From: Carposina sasakii
Taxonomy: Eukaryota > Arthropoda > Insecta > Lepidoptera > Carposinidae
Assembly (NCBI GenBank): GCA_014607495.2
Contig: CP053162.1
Span: 5,464,469 to 5,528,468 of the forward strand
Direction: 5' to 3'
Length of the DNA: 64,000 bases
Part shown: in pieces, positions 24,401-35,588 of the stretch
Position numbering within the stretch: the first letter of the stretch is position 1
Layout: each line of letters starts with the position of its first letter
The notes under the pieces: generated by a model
Seen by the model: the letters and a program-made list of their open reading frames with translations, nothing else
Database searches by the model: none
What the model was told of the DNA's origin: nothing
Position numbers and translations under genes: made by a program

Positions 24401-27400
24401 GTCTGACAATATAAGCAACATATACCTAGTCGGTGCTTAAATTCTGTCACAAACAAAATTGGCTATAAAATGTGAACTAGTCATGATATTCAAAAAAAAG
24501 TATTTTTTTAAAAAAAGGTAATTTAATTAGCTTACATTAAACACAAAAATTTATTCAAAATGATTGCCACCATTTTTCACACAAGCCTTCAATCTTCGCG
24601 GCCAGTCATCAATAGCAGCACGGACCATATTCATGTCGATATCGGCCACTGCTTTAATCAATGATGACTTTAGGCTGCTCAAATTTTTGTGAGGTTTAGA
24701 ACAGACCTTCTCCTCCAATTCCTGCCAAATTTTGTAATCCAGTGGATTGAGGTCAGGGCTAGATGAGGGCCAATCTTGATGCCTTATTAGATCGATATTT
24801 TGGCGCTCGAACCACTCCTGAGTTGTTTTGGCCTTATGCGCTGGTGCCGAGTCCTGTTAAAACACAAATGGCCGTCCTCCAAAGAGTGTCTGGGGCAGAT
24901 CTTTTACTATGCGATCTAAAACCGTGTCTTGGTACACTTTTGCACTGGGATTGACACCTTTTTCACAAAAATGCACTTCAGTAGTGCCATAGTAGGACAC
25001 TCCCAACCAAATCATGATTGATGATGGATGATGGCCGTGCTGCACTCTAGGAATGGCATTTCCAGCGGCCGCAGAGCTGGTAGCGTACACCCTGTCATTT
25101 TGTTTGTTGTACTTCTCTTCGATATTAAAAATTTTCTCGTCTGTAAACAGTATATCGCGGTGTCTGTTTCTTGCGTACCGCTTTAGCAAAACTTTGCATT
25201 TCTTGGCTCTCATAGCTATCAGACGCGCGTTCAGAAGATGCCCACTCTTTTTTCGGTATGCTCGTAGTCCCAGGTCTTCATTGAGTACTTTTTTACGGTA
25301 CTTCTGGTTAATCCCATCTCCAAAGCCATCAGTTTCTGTTTGCGGACGGGATTACTTGCAATACGCGCCTTGATTGCTTTGATGACCCCTGGAGTCCTAA
25401 CGGAACGAGGTCTGCCGTTTCTTTTCTTGTCATCGACACTAGAGGTTTCACTCTTGATGGTACGGTACACGAACCTCTTCGTGAGTTTTATCTTTTGAAG
25501 CAAGTTGAATATCGTCTTCGGTGGATGGCCGCAACGATGCAATGCAATTACTGCTACTCTGTCCTCTTTGCGAGTCCACTCCATCGTAAAAATGAATGAA
25601 TGTAATTGTGATTTGGCAGATTATTAATCAAAAAATATTCGAAAATCGAACACCATTTCATTTTTTTTTCTAGGTGTTCTATTTTTAAAATAAATGGCCA
25701 GTGACAGTATTTAAGAACCGACTAGGTAATTACACTCCATCTTCCTGCCCTGTTCCCAATCATTTGGGGTCGGTGCAATATGTAGGTACTCTTCTTTCAT
25801 TCATCCCTATTATCCATCATCTCGTTATTCTCATGTCTACCTCTTCCTCTATAACCATCTTACTTCGGACACGGCTTAACGCAACATATAATTACACGAC
25901 TTAACATCTTCATAAGCCTATTGCAGTCCACTACTGGACGTAGGCTTCCCCTTGCCATAGGGGGATTTTGTTACTAAAAAGTTCCACTATCTGTTTTACG
26001 GCGTCTCCATCATCAGACCCTCGTTTCCTTTATATTATGTGTAGCTGACCAAAATTCTCTATAAAAATCTAAAAACGGACTACTCGTGCCTATTATATTT
26101 GAGGAGATTCCATCATCAGATGTTATGTTTTATATGTAGGTGACCAAAACGCTCAGTAAAAACAGACTACATGTGCCTACAATATTTGAGGATTGCCCTC
26201 GATTTCTCCAAGATCCCATCATCAGATTCTGATGTGGTGAATATGGGACCAATCTGGAAGTATACCATGACCAACTATTTAAAAAAAATTGAAATTGGTT
26301 CATAAATGACGGAGTTCTGAGGTAACACATATAAAAAATAAAATAAAAAACATACACACGAGTTGATAACCTCTCTTTTTGAAGTCGGTTAAAAATAACC
26401 AAGATAAACTAACAACTTACTTTTTCTTATTTGTAGGGTTATTGGCATTATAAGTTTTAATTTCTACCCCTAATACATCCTGCAGGATACTGAGTTGTTT
26501 TGCTTTCTCATCAACTTGGCTTACATCAACCTCATCTGTGGCCTCTTCCTTGTCTTGCTCATTATCAATGAATCTTTCATCTAGGATGAAACGTTTATCA
26601 GATTTGTATCTTGATTGTAAATCTAAAATCTACAAGGTTACATTTAAAAATTTTGAATGTGTTTTCTAAAAATGTATCCTGTAATAATACATTTAAAACC
26701 TCACATTACCTTCTGGCCCTCCTTGCCCTCAAACTGCTTTTTTATTTCAAAATTGACTTCATCATCACTATCATCATCCTCAAATAATGTATTAGCTTTT
26801 TTTATATTAATTTTAGTGGGCTGCTTTATATGATTAGCAGAGCTATTTTCTGATAATGCTTCTTCATTGTCTGAGAATATTGTTTTCTTGTTTGGTGCCT
26901 TGTCCTAAAAAGAAACATTTTTAGAGTACCTAATCAGAGTCTTAATGGATCTACATTTGACAATAATATGCATATAATATTACTTACAATACCGACTAAA
27001 CCAGTCTTTATAATCATTTTCTTCTGTTTGAAGTCTTGCCGCTTCTTCTTTAATGATTCTAATCTTTTTTTATCTGAATCAATCTTTTTCTTGTCTGCTT
27101 CTGTTAAATTGCCATTCAATTGTGATTCTACAATTGCATGATCATTATGATATTCTGTATTTTTTATTTCATTACTAACTGATGGTTTTATAAAAATTTT
27201 ATTGCTGGCATGACTTTTGTTTGTTTTATCAAAACAATTATTCTGATCAAACTTTCTTTTGCAAGGATTTAGTTTTTCACTTAATTTTATCTCTGGGATT
27301 TTATTCGGCAGATGTTCATTTTGATCAATCTGAAATAAAAGACAGAAATAAAATTATCAACCAGATTGAAATGGGCAAGAATAATAATCTTTTTTCAACC

Positions 27401-27962
27401 TCAAATAATAATTTTAAAAGCTGTAAACCTTTTGAGTTTCTTTTTCTTGTGCCTGCTGCCTCTCACGCTGTAGTCTTTCTAAGAAACTCTCACGAGCTCT
27501 AGTTACATACAGTCGATTTCCTTGGAAATCTGCACTGCTAAAATATTTAATACCTGAAATATGTCAAAGGATAAACTTAAATAGTGGTAATGGAATAGTC
27601 TTAGATTAATGATAGGTCTTCGCTCCGCGAGCGAATCTTTATTCTAAGGGAATAGTAGAAAGTGGGTAAAGCTTTGGACATTTGAATAAAAAGACTCTGT
27701 CGATAGAAATCTAGACAATGTTCTCTTTCCAGCCAGGTAAACAAATAAAAAAATATTGTTATTAACACTACTTACAGGACTCTACTTCATAGTTAGAAGC
27801 GGTAAGAGTGATAAAAGCAAACTTTTTAGCTTCATTTTCAGCTGTTTTTTGCTTGAGGTCCACATTTGTTATATCTCCATAGGCAGAAAACACTGTTCTT
27901 AATTCACTTTCATTTGCCTTTTCAGGCAGGTTTCCAACGAACAGTCGAGTTTGAAAAGTCAT
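21443..27962 (-). CDS. NOL8: Nucleolar RNA-binding protein, NOL8/viriato family; 8 coding exons
   Basis: Coding exons in transcript order are 27776-27962, 27429-27553, 26988-27329, 26710-26904, 26421-26629, 23814-24106, 21726-21947 and 21443-21627; every junction is GT/AG and in phase, giving 585 residues. An RRM opens the protein (RLFVGNLPEKANESEL with RNP2-like LFVGNLP; FAFITL as RNP1). Then come RARESFLERLQRER, acidic/lysine-rich linkers, RYKSDKRFILDERF with QLSILQDVLG, and a C-terminal WRENLFFSDDDNRFI block with a very basic tail. This domain order is that of NOL8, a nucleolar protein needed for rRNA processing and growth (viriato in flies). An upstream in-frame ATG at 28001 exists; 27962 was chosen because it places the RRM at the start, as in the family. 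The exon-2 donor (GTTTAC) is weak. Large introns hold transposons. Confidence 0.85.
22210..22449 (+). pseudogene. MADF (Myb/SANT-like) domain fragment of a Harbinger-type element
   Basis: A 79-codon frame whose second half reads FTLLLISLYRDYPVLW then YLDKNKRSTALINI, the pattern of a MADF DNA-binding domain (aromatic YR-YP-LW, then conserved basic helix). Only the first two thirds of the domain remain; no continuation was found. In Harbinger elements this protein recruits the transposase to DNA. Confidence 0.6.
22675..23125. mobile_element. Nested inverted-repeat element
   Basis: GTAGTGTTGAGTAGGACA (about 22711) and its inverse GTGTCCTACTCAACACTAC (about 23121) bound a segment with shorter palindromes around GCACGTCACGTGATCACG. 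Non-coding, inside the Harbinger-like element. Confidence 0.55.
24551..25584 (-). pseudogene. Tc1/mariner-superfamily (maT-like) transposase, inactivated
   Basis: An N-terminal helix-turn-helix half (ATG at 25584, MEWTRKEDRV) and a catalytic half with FTDEKIF, QDSAPAH and PSSSPDLNPLDY give the three Asp residues; I count 32 residues between the second and third. Two breaks are visible: a frameshift near 25240 and a TAA in place of a codon just before QDSAPAH near 24857. Lies in the NOL8 intron at 24107-26420, same strand as the gene. Terminal inverted repeats were not found. Confidence 0.85.
25640..26400. repeat. Intronic dispersed repeats incl. inverted RTE tail
   Basis: 25911-25965 is the RTE 3' tail in reverse (GCCTATTGCAGTCCACTAC). 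26000-26395 is a separate repeat with CATCATCAGA motifs ending near TTTTTGAAGTCGGTTAAAAA, common in lepidopteran introns. No gene. Confidence 0.6.
27602..27650. repeat. Short CGCTCC inverted-repeat element (copy 1)
   Basis: TTAGATTAATGATAGGTCTT through CGCTCCGCGAGCG to TTATTCTAAGG. Copy 2, inverted, at 54122-54183 has the same ends (CTTAGAATAATGATTCGC / CCTATCATTAATCTAAG). Confidence 0.6.
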
Positions 27963-28054
27963 TTTTAAATATTTAGGATTGCACGGTTTGCATTTTTCCA
28001 CTTTTTATTGCATTTTAATAAACCTAACCATACCTAACCTAAAACATTTTTTTG

Positions 28055-28800
28055 ACGTGAAACGTCTTTAAAATCGCGCCGAAACATACGGGTACCAGGT
28101 TTAAAAACTGGACCGTAACGAAAAGGTCTATATCATCGTACCTTAATAATTAAAAAACTATTAGTCTTAGAAACAAAAATGTGGTGTAAATATTTCACTT
28201 ATATAGTCAGCTCGCTGTTATGACATTGAGTTCGTGTCGGGGTCAAGCGGGGCGGCGGGGGAGGGATACTGCGATAACTGTGCGAAACCGGCGCTCACGC
28301 TTGTTTCTATTCAGTGTAACTCGTGACTCCGACTTTATAGCGTGGTGATTCTTTCGTGTGTTTGTCAAGTTTATTTGAACCGATTGATTTATACAAAAAT
28401 AAGTGTAATTTGGATATTATTTATATCTATACTAATATTATAAAGCTGAAGAGTTTGTTTGTTTGTTTGTTTGAACGCGCTAATCTCAGGAACTACTGGT
28501 CTGATTTGAAAAATTCTTTCAGTGTTAGATAGCCCATTTACCAAGGAAGGCTACAGTCTATACAACAACCTGCCCGGCTTCGCACGGGTACAACGCCCCC
28601 TCACGCGGACGAAGTCGTGGGCGGCTGCTATTTAAAATAACCAGAAAGTGACAATAAATATATAAACATTTGCTATGTATTTTATGTTTCTATTACGTAC
28701 CTGTTCTTTTTTTATTAAAATACTTAAAACAGCGTCCATCTTGTTTTCATTTCAATCTTTTACTTTAAAAGCGATTCGCTAACATAGACGTTTCACGTTA
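28055..28800. mobile_element. Element with ACGTGAAACGTCT ends, carrying a Helitron insert
   Basis: Inverted tips ACGTGAAACGTCT (about 28056) and AGACGTTTCACGT (about 28787), with a second inverted motif TGTCGGGG/CCCCGACA further in. A truncated Helitron (TCTATACTAATATTATAAAG at 28426 to about 28630) is inserted in the middle. The right end lacks the CTAG terminus. Lies just upstream of the NOL8 start and may affect its promoter. Confidence 0.5.
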
Positions 28801-28839
28801 AAACCAACGGCCGTGTGCCCCGACACAGCCCCACCCGCT

Positions 28840-29252
28840 TTTTTGTTTAGTTTATCCCAAAGGAAAGGCAAGGGGAACTAAGCCCATACAGCCATTGTCT
28901 TCAGTAAATGATTTCTGAATTTATGATGGATGATAATGACGATAATGATGATGATGAATGGAAACGTCGGGTAAATCCTCAAGAACAAGTGTAAAATTAG
29001 TAAAAATTAAAAATAATAGTAGAAACAACTTACATGAGCCCATGAAGAGATGGTATTCCGACTAAAGTTTTACTCGGCTTACTTGCATATAAAACCATGC
29101 ATATGCACTAGTTTCACATCACAAACACACAAAATATAACTTATCTACCTGAAAACATCACTTTACGGACACATGCGAGCCATCCACAAATTACCTAATT
29201 TTGATTTTCACAAGAAAATTACACCCACACCCTTCCAGCTTTTCCCGACGAA
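28840..29252. repeat. ~430-bp dispersed repeat, copy 4
   Basis: Same family as 10999-11998, forward orientation, from GTTTATCCCAAAGGAAAGGC to CAGCTTTTCCCGACGAATTC. 29253-29588 holds nothing recognisable. Confidence 0.75.
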
Positions 29253-29588
29253 TTCTTAACCTAAAATCAGAGATTTGGTATCTCCTCTTATCTCATCAAA
29301 AACCTAAACAAAAATGTGAAAATGAGAGCCAAAGACAAAAGAAGTGATATCTGAATGGGTGCCAAGTTCAATGGTCAGTCCTGATATGTAGTTAAAACAA
29401 CATGAAATATAATTTCTTCTTATACTTAGGATAATATATTGTAGCCTGAGATCTGATTTGGCTAGTTCTTATATTCGAATTATTATTAAGTGCCTACTTA
29501 CTATTAAATAGTCATGGAAGAGAGAATTTGCGGAATAATAAAATAATAACCGACGTAAAGTAAGTAAAAATAAGTAAATTATTCGTAA

Positions 29589-30396
29589 CTAGTGGCCCGC
29601 CCTCGCTTCGCTTCGGTACATATCAATACATAGATACAACTTTATATGTAGGTACAGCGGTTTTCGTTTAAATTTGGAACTCCCGTTGGTCCCCTTCCCG
29701 TGGGAATTTCGGGAAATCCGTTCTTAGAGCTTCCTTGTAGCCCTAATCCGATTTCAGCTTCGTATAAATAGCTGTTTTCGTAAAAAAATTAAATTCCCGT
29801 AACTCCCCTTCCCATAGGAATTTCGGGAAATCCGTTCTTAGTGCTCCCTCGCAGTCCCTAATGAACATACAGGTCCAATTTCAAATTCATATGTATCGCA
29901 GTTGTCGTAAAAAAAATGAATTCCCGTTTGTCCCCTTCCCGTGGGAATATCGGGAAATCCGTTTGAATTCCCATTTGTCCCCTTCCCTTGGGAATTTCGG
30001 GAAATCCGTTTTTAGTCCTTCCTCGTTGTCCCCAATGAACATATATGCCCGATTTCAGCTTCATATGTATAGCGGTTCTCGTAAAAATTATGAATTCCCG
30101 TTAGTCCCCTTCCCGTGGGAATTTCGGGAAATCCGTTTTTAGTCCTTCCTCGTTGTCCCCAATGAACATATATGCCCGATTTCAGCTTCATATGTATAGC
30201 GGTTTTCGTAAAAAATATTAAATTCCCGTTGGTCGCCTTCCCGTGGGAATATCGGGAAATTCTTATAGCCTATGTTCATCCAGGTCCAATAAGGATTCTA
30301 ACGGTGAAAGAATTTTTGAAATCGGTCCAGTAGTTTCGGAGCCTATTCATTACAACCAAACAAACAAAGTTTTCCTCTTTATAATATTAGTATAGA
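29589..30396 (-). mobile_element. Complete non-autonomous Helitron, 808 bp, with internal tandem repeats
   Basis: On the minus strand it starts TCTATACTAATATTATAAAG next to A and ends CTAG next to T, i.e. an A|T insertion with the Helitron 5'-TC and 3'-CTRR signatures. The interior (29680-30260) holds five to six units of about 120 bp with CCCCTTCCCGTGGGAATTTC then GGGAAATCCG. No Rep/helicase, so it needs an autonomous partner. Confidence 0.85.
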
Positions 30397-30833
30397 TAAA
30401 AGAAGCCGCTAAATTGCCGAAAGAAAAGAACCAATCAAGCATGCTCGCTCGATCGAGACTCTTCAAAGCGAGCAGTAAGAAAAGAACCCCCTTTGGAGCG
30501 CTAGTGAGTGTACTAAAGCTGTAACAAACCGTATGTATTCGTTACTGAGTTACGGGTACTGCGTCAAGTACCGAGTAACGAAACGTTACCCAGGAATTCG
30601 TTTCGTTACTTGCATGTTTCGTATCATGGGTATTTTTCGTATTATACACTGTTTCGGATCGCAAGTGGTATATTGATACGTTTGTTTTTGATCGTATGTT
30701 CTACTAATGCTCGTGATGCGGTTCATTTAAATCGCTTATTTCAAAGAACGGTGATTAGGTTTGTTTAAAGTAGGTACTTATAATTTTTTTAAATCGTCAA
30801 AGTTTTTTACTGTTTTGTACAATTCTTTATAAT
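30397..30833. other. No gene seen
   Basis: AT-rich intergenic DNA with scattered CGTTAC/ GTAACG motifs at 30540-30610; nothing called. Confidence 0.5.
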
Positions 30834-31004
30834 TGTTGAGACCCATCTCACCAACAACGGACAAGGGGTGCGGGAGGCGGCGGCATCCGGAGGGCATCGG
30901 TGCCGGACTCGCAAGACGGACGCCACCGACGTCGGACGATATTATTTTCGTTTTTATTTATCTATATGTAAACGGCATTATTAACAAGTAAACCAGCCTA
31001 AATA

Positions 31005-31157
<153 letters not shown>

Positions 31158-31159
31158 AA

Positions 31160-31374
31160 TGTTAGGATCCTTCGATAGAACTCTTAAATGAAATAGCGGA
31201 CTGTATTTAGGCTGGTTTACTTGTTAATAATGCCGTTTACATATAGATAAATAAAAACGAAAATAATATCGTCCGACGTCGGTGGCGTCCGTCTTGCGAG
31301 TCCGGCACCGATGCCCTCCGGATGCCGCCGCCTCCCGCACCCCTTGTCCGTTGTTGGTGAGATGGGTCTCAACA
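31160..31374 (-). repeat. BEL/Pao LTR (3' copy)
   Basis: TG...CA bounded, TGTTAGGATCCTTCGATAGA to GGTCTCAACA on the plus strand. On the minus strand it is preceded by a purine-rich GGGGAGCA, a polypurine-tract candidate. Confidence 0.9.
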
Positions 31375-31410
31375 TGCTCCCCGGGTTGAAGTGCGAAGGG
31401 TAGAAGAACT

Positions 31411-32071
31411 TCAAAAATCTGGAAGGGGGCATATATTATTAAAGGCCCTTCGAATGGTTCCTCTCTTCGTTCTCAATTCAGCGACTCTAGAAGTCCCGTC
31501 GCTGCCAGGATACAATTGAGTTACTCGTCCTAAAGACCAAAGCAATGGTGGTAGCGCCTTTTCTTTGACGAGAACAAGAGAGCCGAGCTTTAGCTCGGCG
31601 TTTGATTGGTGCCATTTGAGTTTTTGTTGCAGCTGGGTGACATATTCCAAAGAGAATCGATTCCAGAAGTGCTGCTTCAAAAGCTCGATTCGTTTGTAAC
31701 GCTCGAGGCGGTTGATGATTACATCAGGCACCTGTGGTTGAGGAACAGACATAAGTGATCGTCCAATTAAAAAATGAGCAGGAGTGAGGGCGGAAAAGTC
31801 CATGGGATCCGTGGAAAGAGGAGTGAGTGGGCGAGAGTTTAAAACAGCCTCTATTTGAGTGAGGCAAGTTGCCATTTCCTCATACGTGAGATGAGTTGTT
31901 CCTAACAAACGTCGAAGGTGGTGCTTAGTAGAGCGCACGGCTCGCTCGGCTAGGCCGTTAAAGTGAGGTGTGTAAGCTGGTACAAATTTAAATTCGATGC
32001 CTTCTTGAGCTATACGACCCTCAAGGTCCGACTGAATGAGAAATTGAGACAGCTCGTTAGATGTGCCGACA
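31411..32071 (-). pseudogene. BEL/Pao integrase, C-terminal part
   Basis: Carries the catalytic Glu region (HFNGLAERAVR) and the BEL-type C-terminal segment (LTPAHFLIGR, GSLVLVKE). The upstream half of the core lies inverted next door, so no complete integrase can be made. Confidence 0.85.
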
Positions 32072-33010
32072 GAGTTAGTTACCCATTCTTTCACGCTTGA
32101 TAACAATTCTAATGGCGACTTAATATCTAACTTAATTAAAAATAAATCAAAATTAACTAATTTACAAAACACGATAGCATATTTACAAAGATTTATTTAC
32201 AATTCTCGAAATAAAAATAATAGATTAACTGGACATCTTTCAGTTCAAGAACTTAATAATTCATTAAATTTAATTATACATAAATCACAATTGGAAATGT
32301 TTCCTGAAGAATATGCTATTCTTAAAGCCGGGAAGATACTGCCTAACAAAAATCGACTAATCTCATTAAGTCCATTCATAAATGCTGATAACATTATTAG
32401 AGTTGGTGGCAGACTTAATAATTCGCCTTACAGTTACGATACAAAGCATCCCATTTTGTTATGCAGCAAACATCATTTCACAATAATCTTATTTCAACAT
32501 TTTCACACAAAATATTTACATGCCCCGCCTCAACTTTTATTAGGAAACATAAGACAGACTTATTGGCCTCTAGGAGGTACTAATCTTTCAAAAAATGTCG
32601 TTAATAACTGTACACGATGTTTCAGACATAAAGCTGAAACCGTTCAGCCTATCATGGGCCAGTTACCGGCTCCACGCACGGAACTAGAGTTCCCTTTCTT
32701 ACATTGTAGTGTTGACTACGCCGGGCCAGTGTTAATAGCAGACCGGAAAGGTAGAGGTTGCAAACTTATTAAGTCTTTTTTGGCAATCTTCATTTGCAAC
32801 GCGGTAAAGGCCTGTCATATCGAGCTCGTTACGGCTCTATCCAGCGAAGCTTATTTAGCCGCCTTAAATCGTTTCGTCTCTCGTAGGGGGAAACCCAAAA
32901 GCATTACGTCCGATAATGGGACTAACTTTGTCGGCACATCTAACGAGCTGTCTCAATTTCTCATTCAGTCGGACCTTGAGGGTCGTATAGCTCAAGAAGG
33001 CATCGAATTT
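32063..33010 (+). pseudogene. BEL/Pao pre-integrase and integrase N-terminal half, inverted within the element
   Basis: Plus-strand frame with the zinc-binding HHCC segment (HFHTKYLH, then CTRC) and the two Asp residues of the core (VDYAGPV, TSDNGTNFVG). Its last 82 bp (32929-33010) are the exact inverse of 31990-32071. The two arms mark the inversion breakpoints. Orientation is opposite to LTRs and gag. Confidence 0.85.
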
Positions 33011-33157
33011 CTTAAACCGGGCTTCCAAATCTAGTAGTTGTAAGCTGCTAGGTTTAGAGTAAGATTGATGCGATTTTAAAAATTTATTAAAAATTGTTAT
33101 TTTTGACTTTAAACAACCGCGTTTCTGTACCAACTTTGCTATTTTGTCATCTGCCAT
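33008..33157 (-). pseudogene. BEL/Pao gag N-terminal stub
   Basis: About 50 codons beginning MADDKIAKLVQKRG, resembling the start of BEL gag proteins, then cut by the inverted integrase piece. Confidence 0.65.
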
Positions 33158-33845
33158 TGCGAAAATAACTAATTAATTTAATAGAACTAATAGGATTTTA
33201 TACTAAGTGAACTTGGCCTTGGCGATAAGGGAACAATGGAACAGATGTGCAAGCGCAGTGGGTCAACGGCACAAACTGATAACGAAACAGGTTGAATACC
33301 GAGTCCCGTTATTTGGTAGCAATTTTATTTAAGTATTTACAATAGGCAAGTAAATTAGTAATTTAAGTTAATTTGAGACAAATGTTATGCTAAAATTAAT
33401 GCAATAATGATAAAATTGGATATATGTAGATGTAGGTAGGTACGCACTCACAAACTGTTTTAAACAAGGCTGTTTTACGAATATAAAAGGAAGATTTTAA
33501 GAAGGAAAGATTAAAGGAATTAATTGGAACGAACTCACGTATGACCAAACCATCCACTAGTGAATTTTGCTGGTGTAATCTCGTCCCTTGTGTTGGAAGA
33601 TGACTCGAGTTTTTGACGGGTGGGTCCAAAGTCCGTCGTCGGTCGACCTCTAAATGACTTTGGTGCTCGGGCGTGTGCGGTGGCGAGTAAAGTTTTCTTG
33701 ATGGAATGTTGATCTTGATACAATCTTGATGTCGATGAAAGCTCCACAAAATTACTTCTTAGCCGAAGACCACAACTGAAGTGCGACGAGACACGTATCC
33801 TTCTTCTCGATTTTATTATGACGGCGATAATCCTTGAAGGACCAA

Positions 33846-34060
33846 TGTTAGGATCCTTCGATAGTACTCTTAAATGAAATAGCGGACTGTATTTAGGCTG
33901 GTTTACTTGTTAATAATGCCGTTTACATATAGATAAATAAAAACGAAAATAATATCGTCCGACGTCGGTGGCGTCCGTCTTGCGAGTCCGGCACCGATGC
34001 CCTCCGGATGCCGCCGCCTCCCGCACCCCTTGTCCGTTGTTGGTGAGATGGGTCTCAACA
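33846..34060 (-). repeat. BEL/Pao LTR (5' copy)
   Basis: Same 215-bp sequence as 31160-31374 apart from one visible A/T difference near 33866; followed by the ATAAT duplication. Confidence 0.9.
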
Positions 34061-35588
34061 ATAATATAATTTAAGTTTGTGGTTAAAATTCTAAATAGTA
34101 AATCCATTGCAAATTTGGTATATTAAGTCCACAGTTCACGTCGATTCGACTCGTTACCATACTACATACTATACCATTATTATGCAGTATCAGAAGTTCG
34201 GTAACGATACGATAGTAATGAGTACTCATGGTCAAAGTAACGAATACGCTTTTATTCGCTACTTTTAGACCTCTACAGTGTACGTACATACATACATCAT
34301 TCCAGCCCAGCCACAACACAACATGCATGTGCATACTCTACGATAATCTCACGCAACCCTGAATTTATACGACTCGTTGAACGTACTTAAAACAAAATAG
34401 AACTTGATATCGCGTTATAATTACTCCAGTAGCGCCATCTAGTTTACCAAGTAGTACTTAATTTTGTATGGGGAGAACAATTAGTGAAAAGTTATAATAA
34501 AATGATGAAAATATACCAGTTTCAGATTTTCCCCTTGTATTCACGTAATTTAATTACCTATCTGTATGCCAAATTTGAACTTTCTAGGTCATCTGGAACT
34601 GGGTTAGGGTTTTGATCTATAGATCAGTCAGTGATAAAATTAAAATGAAATTGTATTAGGCGTTACAATTCGGAAGTTCAAACATTCACTATGGGTGCGC
34701 CCACCACCGGGCCCTACACCCTCCACTGACCCTTTGGATCTGATAACTCATAATTGCGACAACAGGCACTTGCACTAACTACAATCGCCATGAGAAACCA
34801 GACCCGAGCACCTAGCATGCAAGACGATACATTGCACTATTCCGAAATCAAAAACTAGATAAATAATCTACATATGTTTCGCCAACAACCGTGGCATCCT
34901 CAGGATTATAGAAATTAGTAAATTAGTAAACCACTAATTATTATGAAACTCTATATTTTTCAAGATTGTATGAAAATTCCTGAGATATTTAAAAAATCTC
35001 CATACTATCGGGAAAAATAAACATGTGATTTCGGGTCTCAAATTTTGTGGGTAGGTTCTCTACAGTGGGCTATTTACATAGCTTTTCGCTTAACATACCC
35101 TTTTTGTTACACCCTGTATATAGTACTTATTATCTTTTTATTATTGCTTTCAAAGACTTATCTTGTATATTTTTTTAGTTTTTATTTAAGTTACCTACGA
35201 CCAGAGAGCTACCATGTGCTGAACCAAAAATATCAAGACAGAATAAATTTGAAATAGTACAATAAAAGTATTTTGAAATATGAACGGTAGAATGGTAGTA
35301 ATAAGGTTCTTATTCATTTGACCACCGCGTCAACGTCTCATCGCATTATCGTGGAATGTTACACGACTACGTTCAAAAGCCGTACAGTCGCGCGTTGACG
35401 CGGTCTCGTCGAAATGAACGTGGACTATTTAAAATAGCCGTCCATGAATTCGACTAGTCTACGAACGAACGATAAACCGTTTAATCGTCGAATGTAGGTA
35501 GGTGGACTAGTCGATTCGACTAGTTCGTTGAATAAACGCCCATCGCTAGTACCTATCTACTCTAGAACTTTCCGGTAGTAGGTACATA
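34061..35588. other. Intergenic with two small dispersed repeats
   Basis: 34645-34847 is copy 2 (inverted) of the repeat at 8181-8419. 34925-35128 shares sequence with 50543-50765 (GTGATTTCGGGTCTCAAATT; end GTTACACCCTGTATA), a MITE family. No gene. Confidence 0.6.

Noticed and set aside
29858..30142. Overlapping ORFs on both strands
   Set aside because: Lie in the tandem repeats of the Helitron; no coding features.
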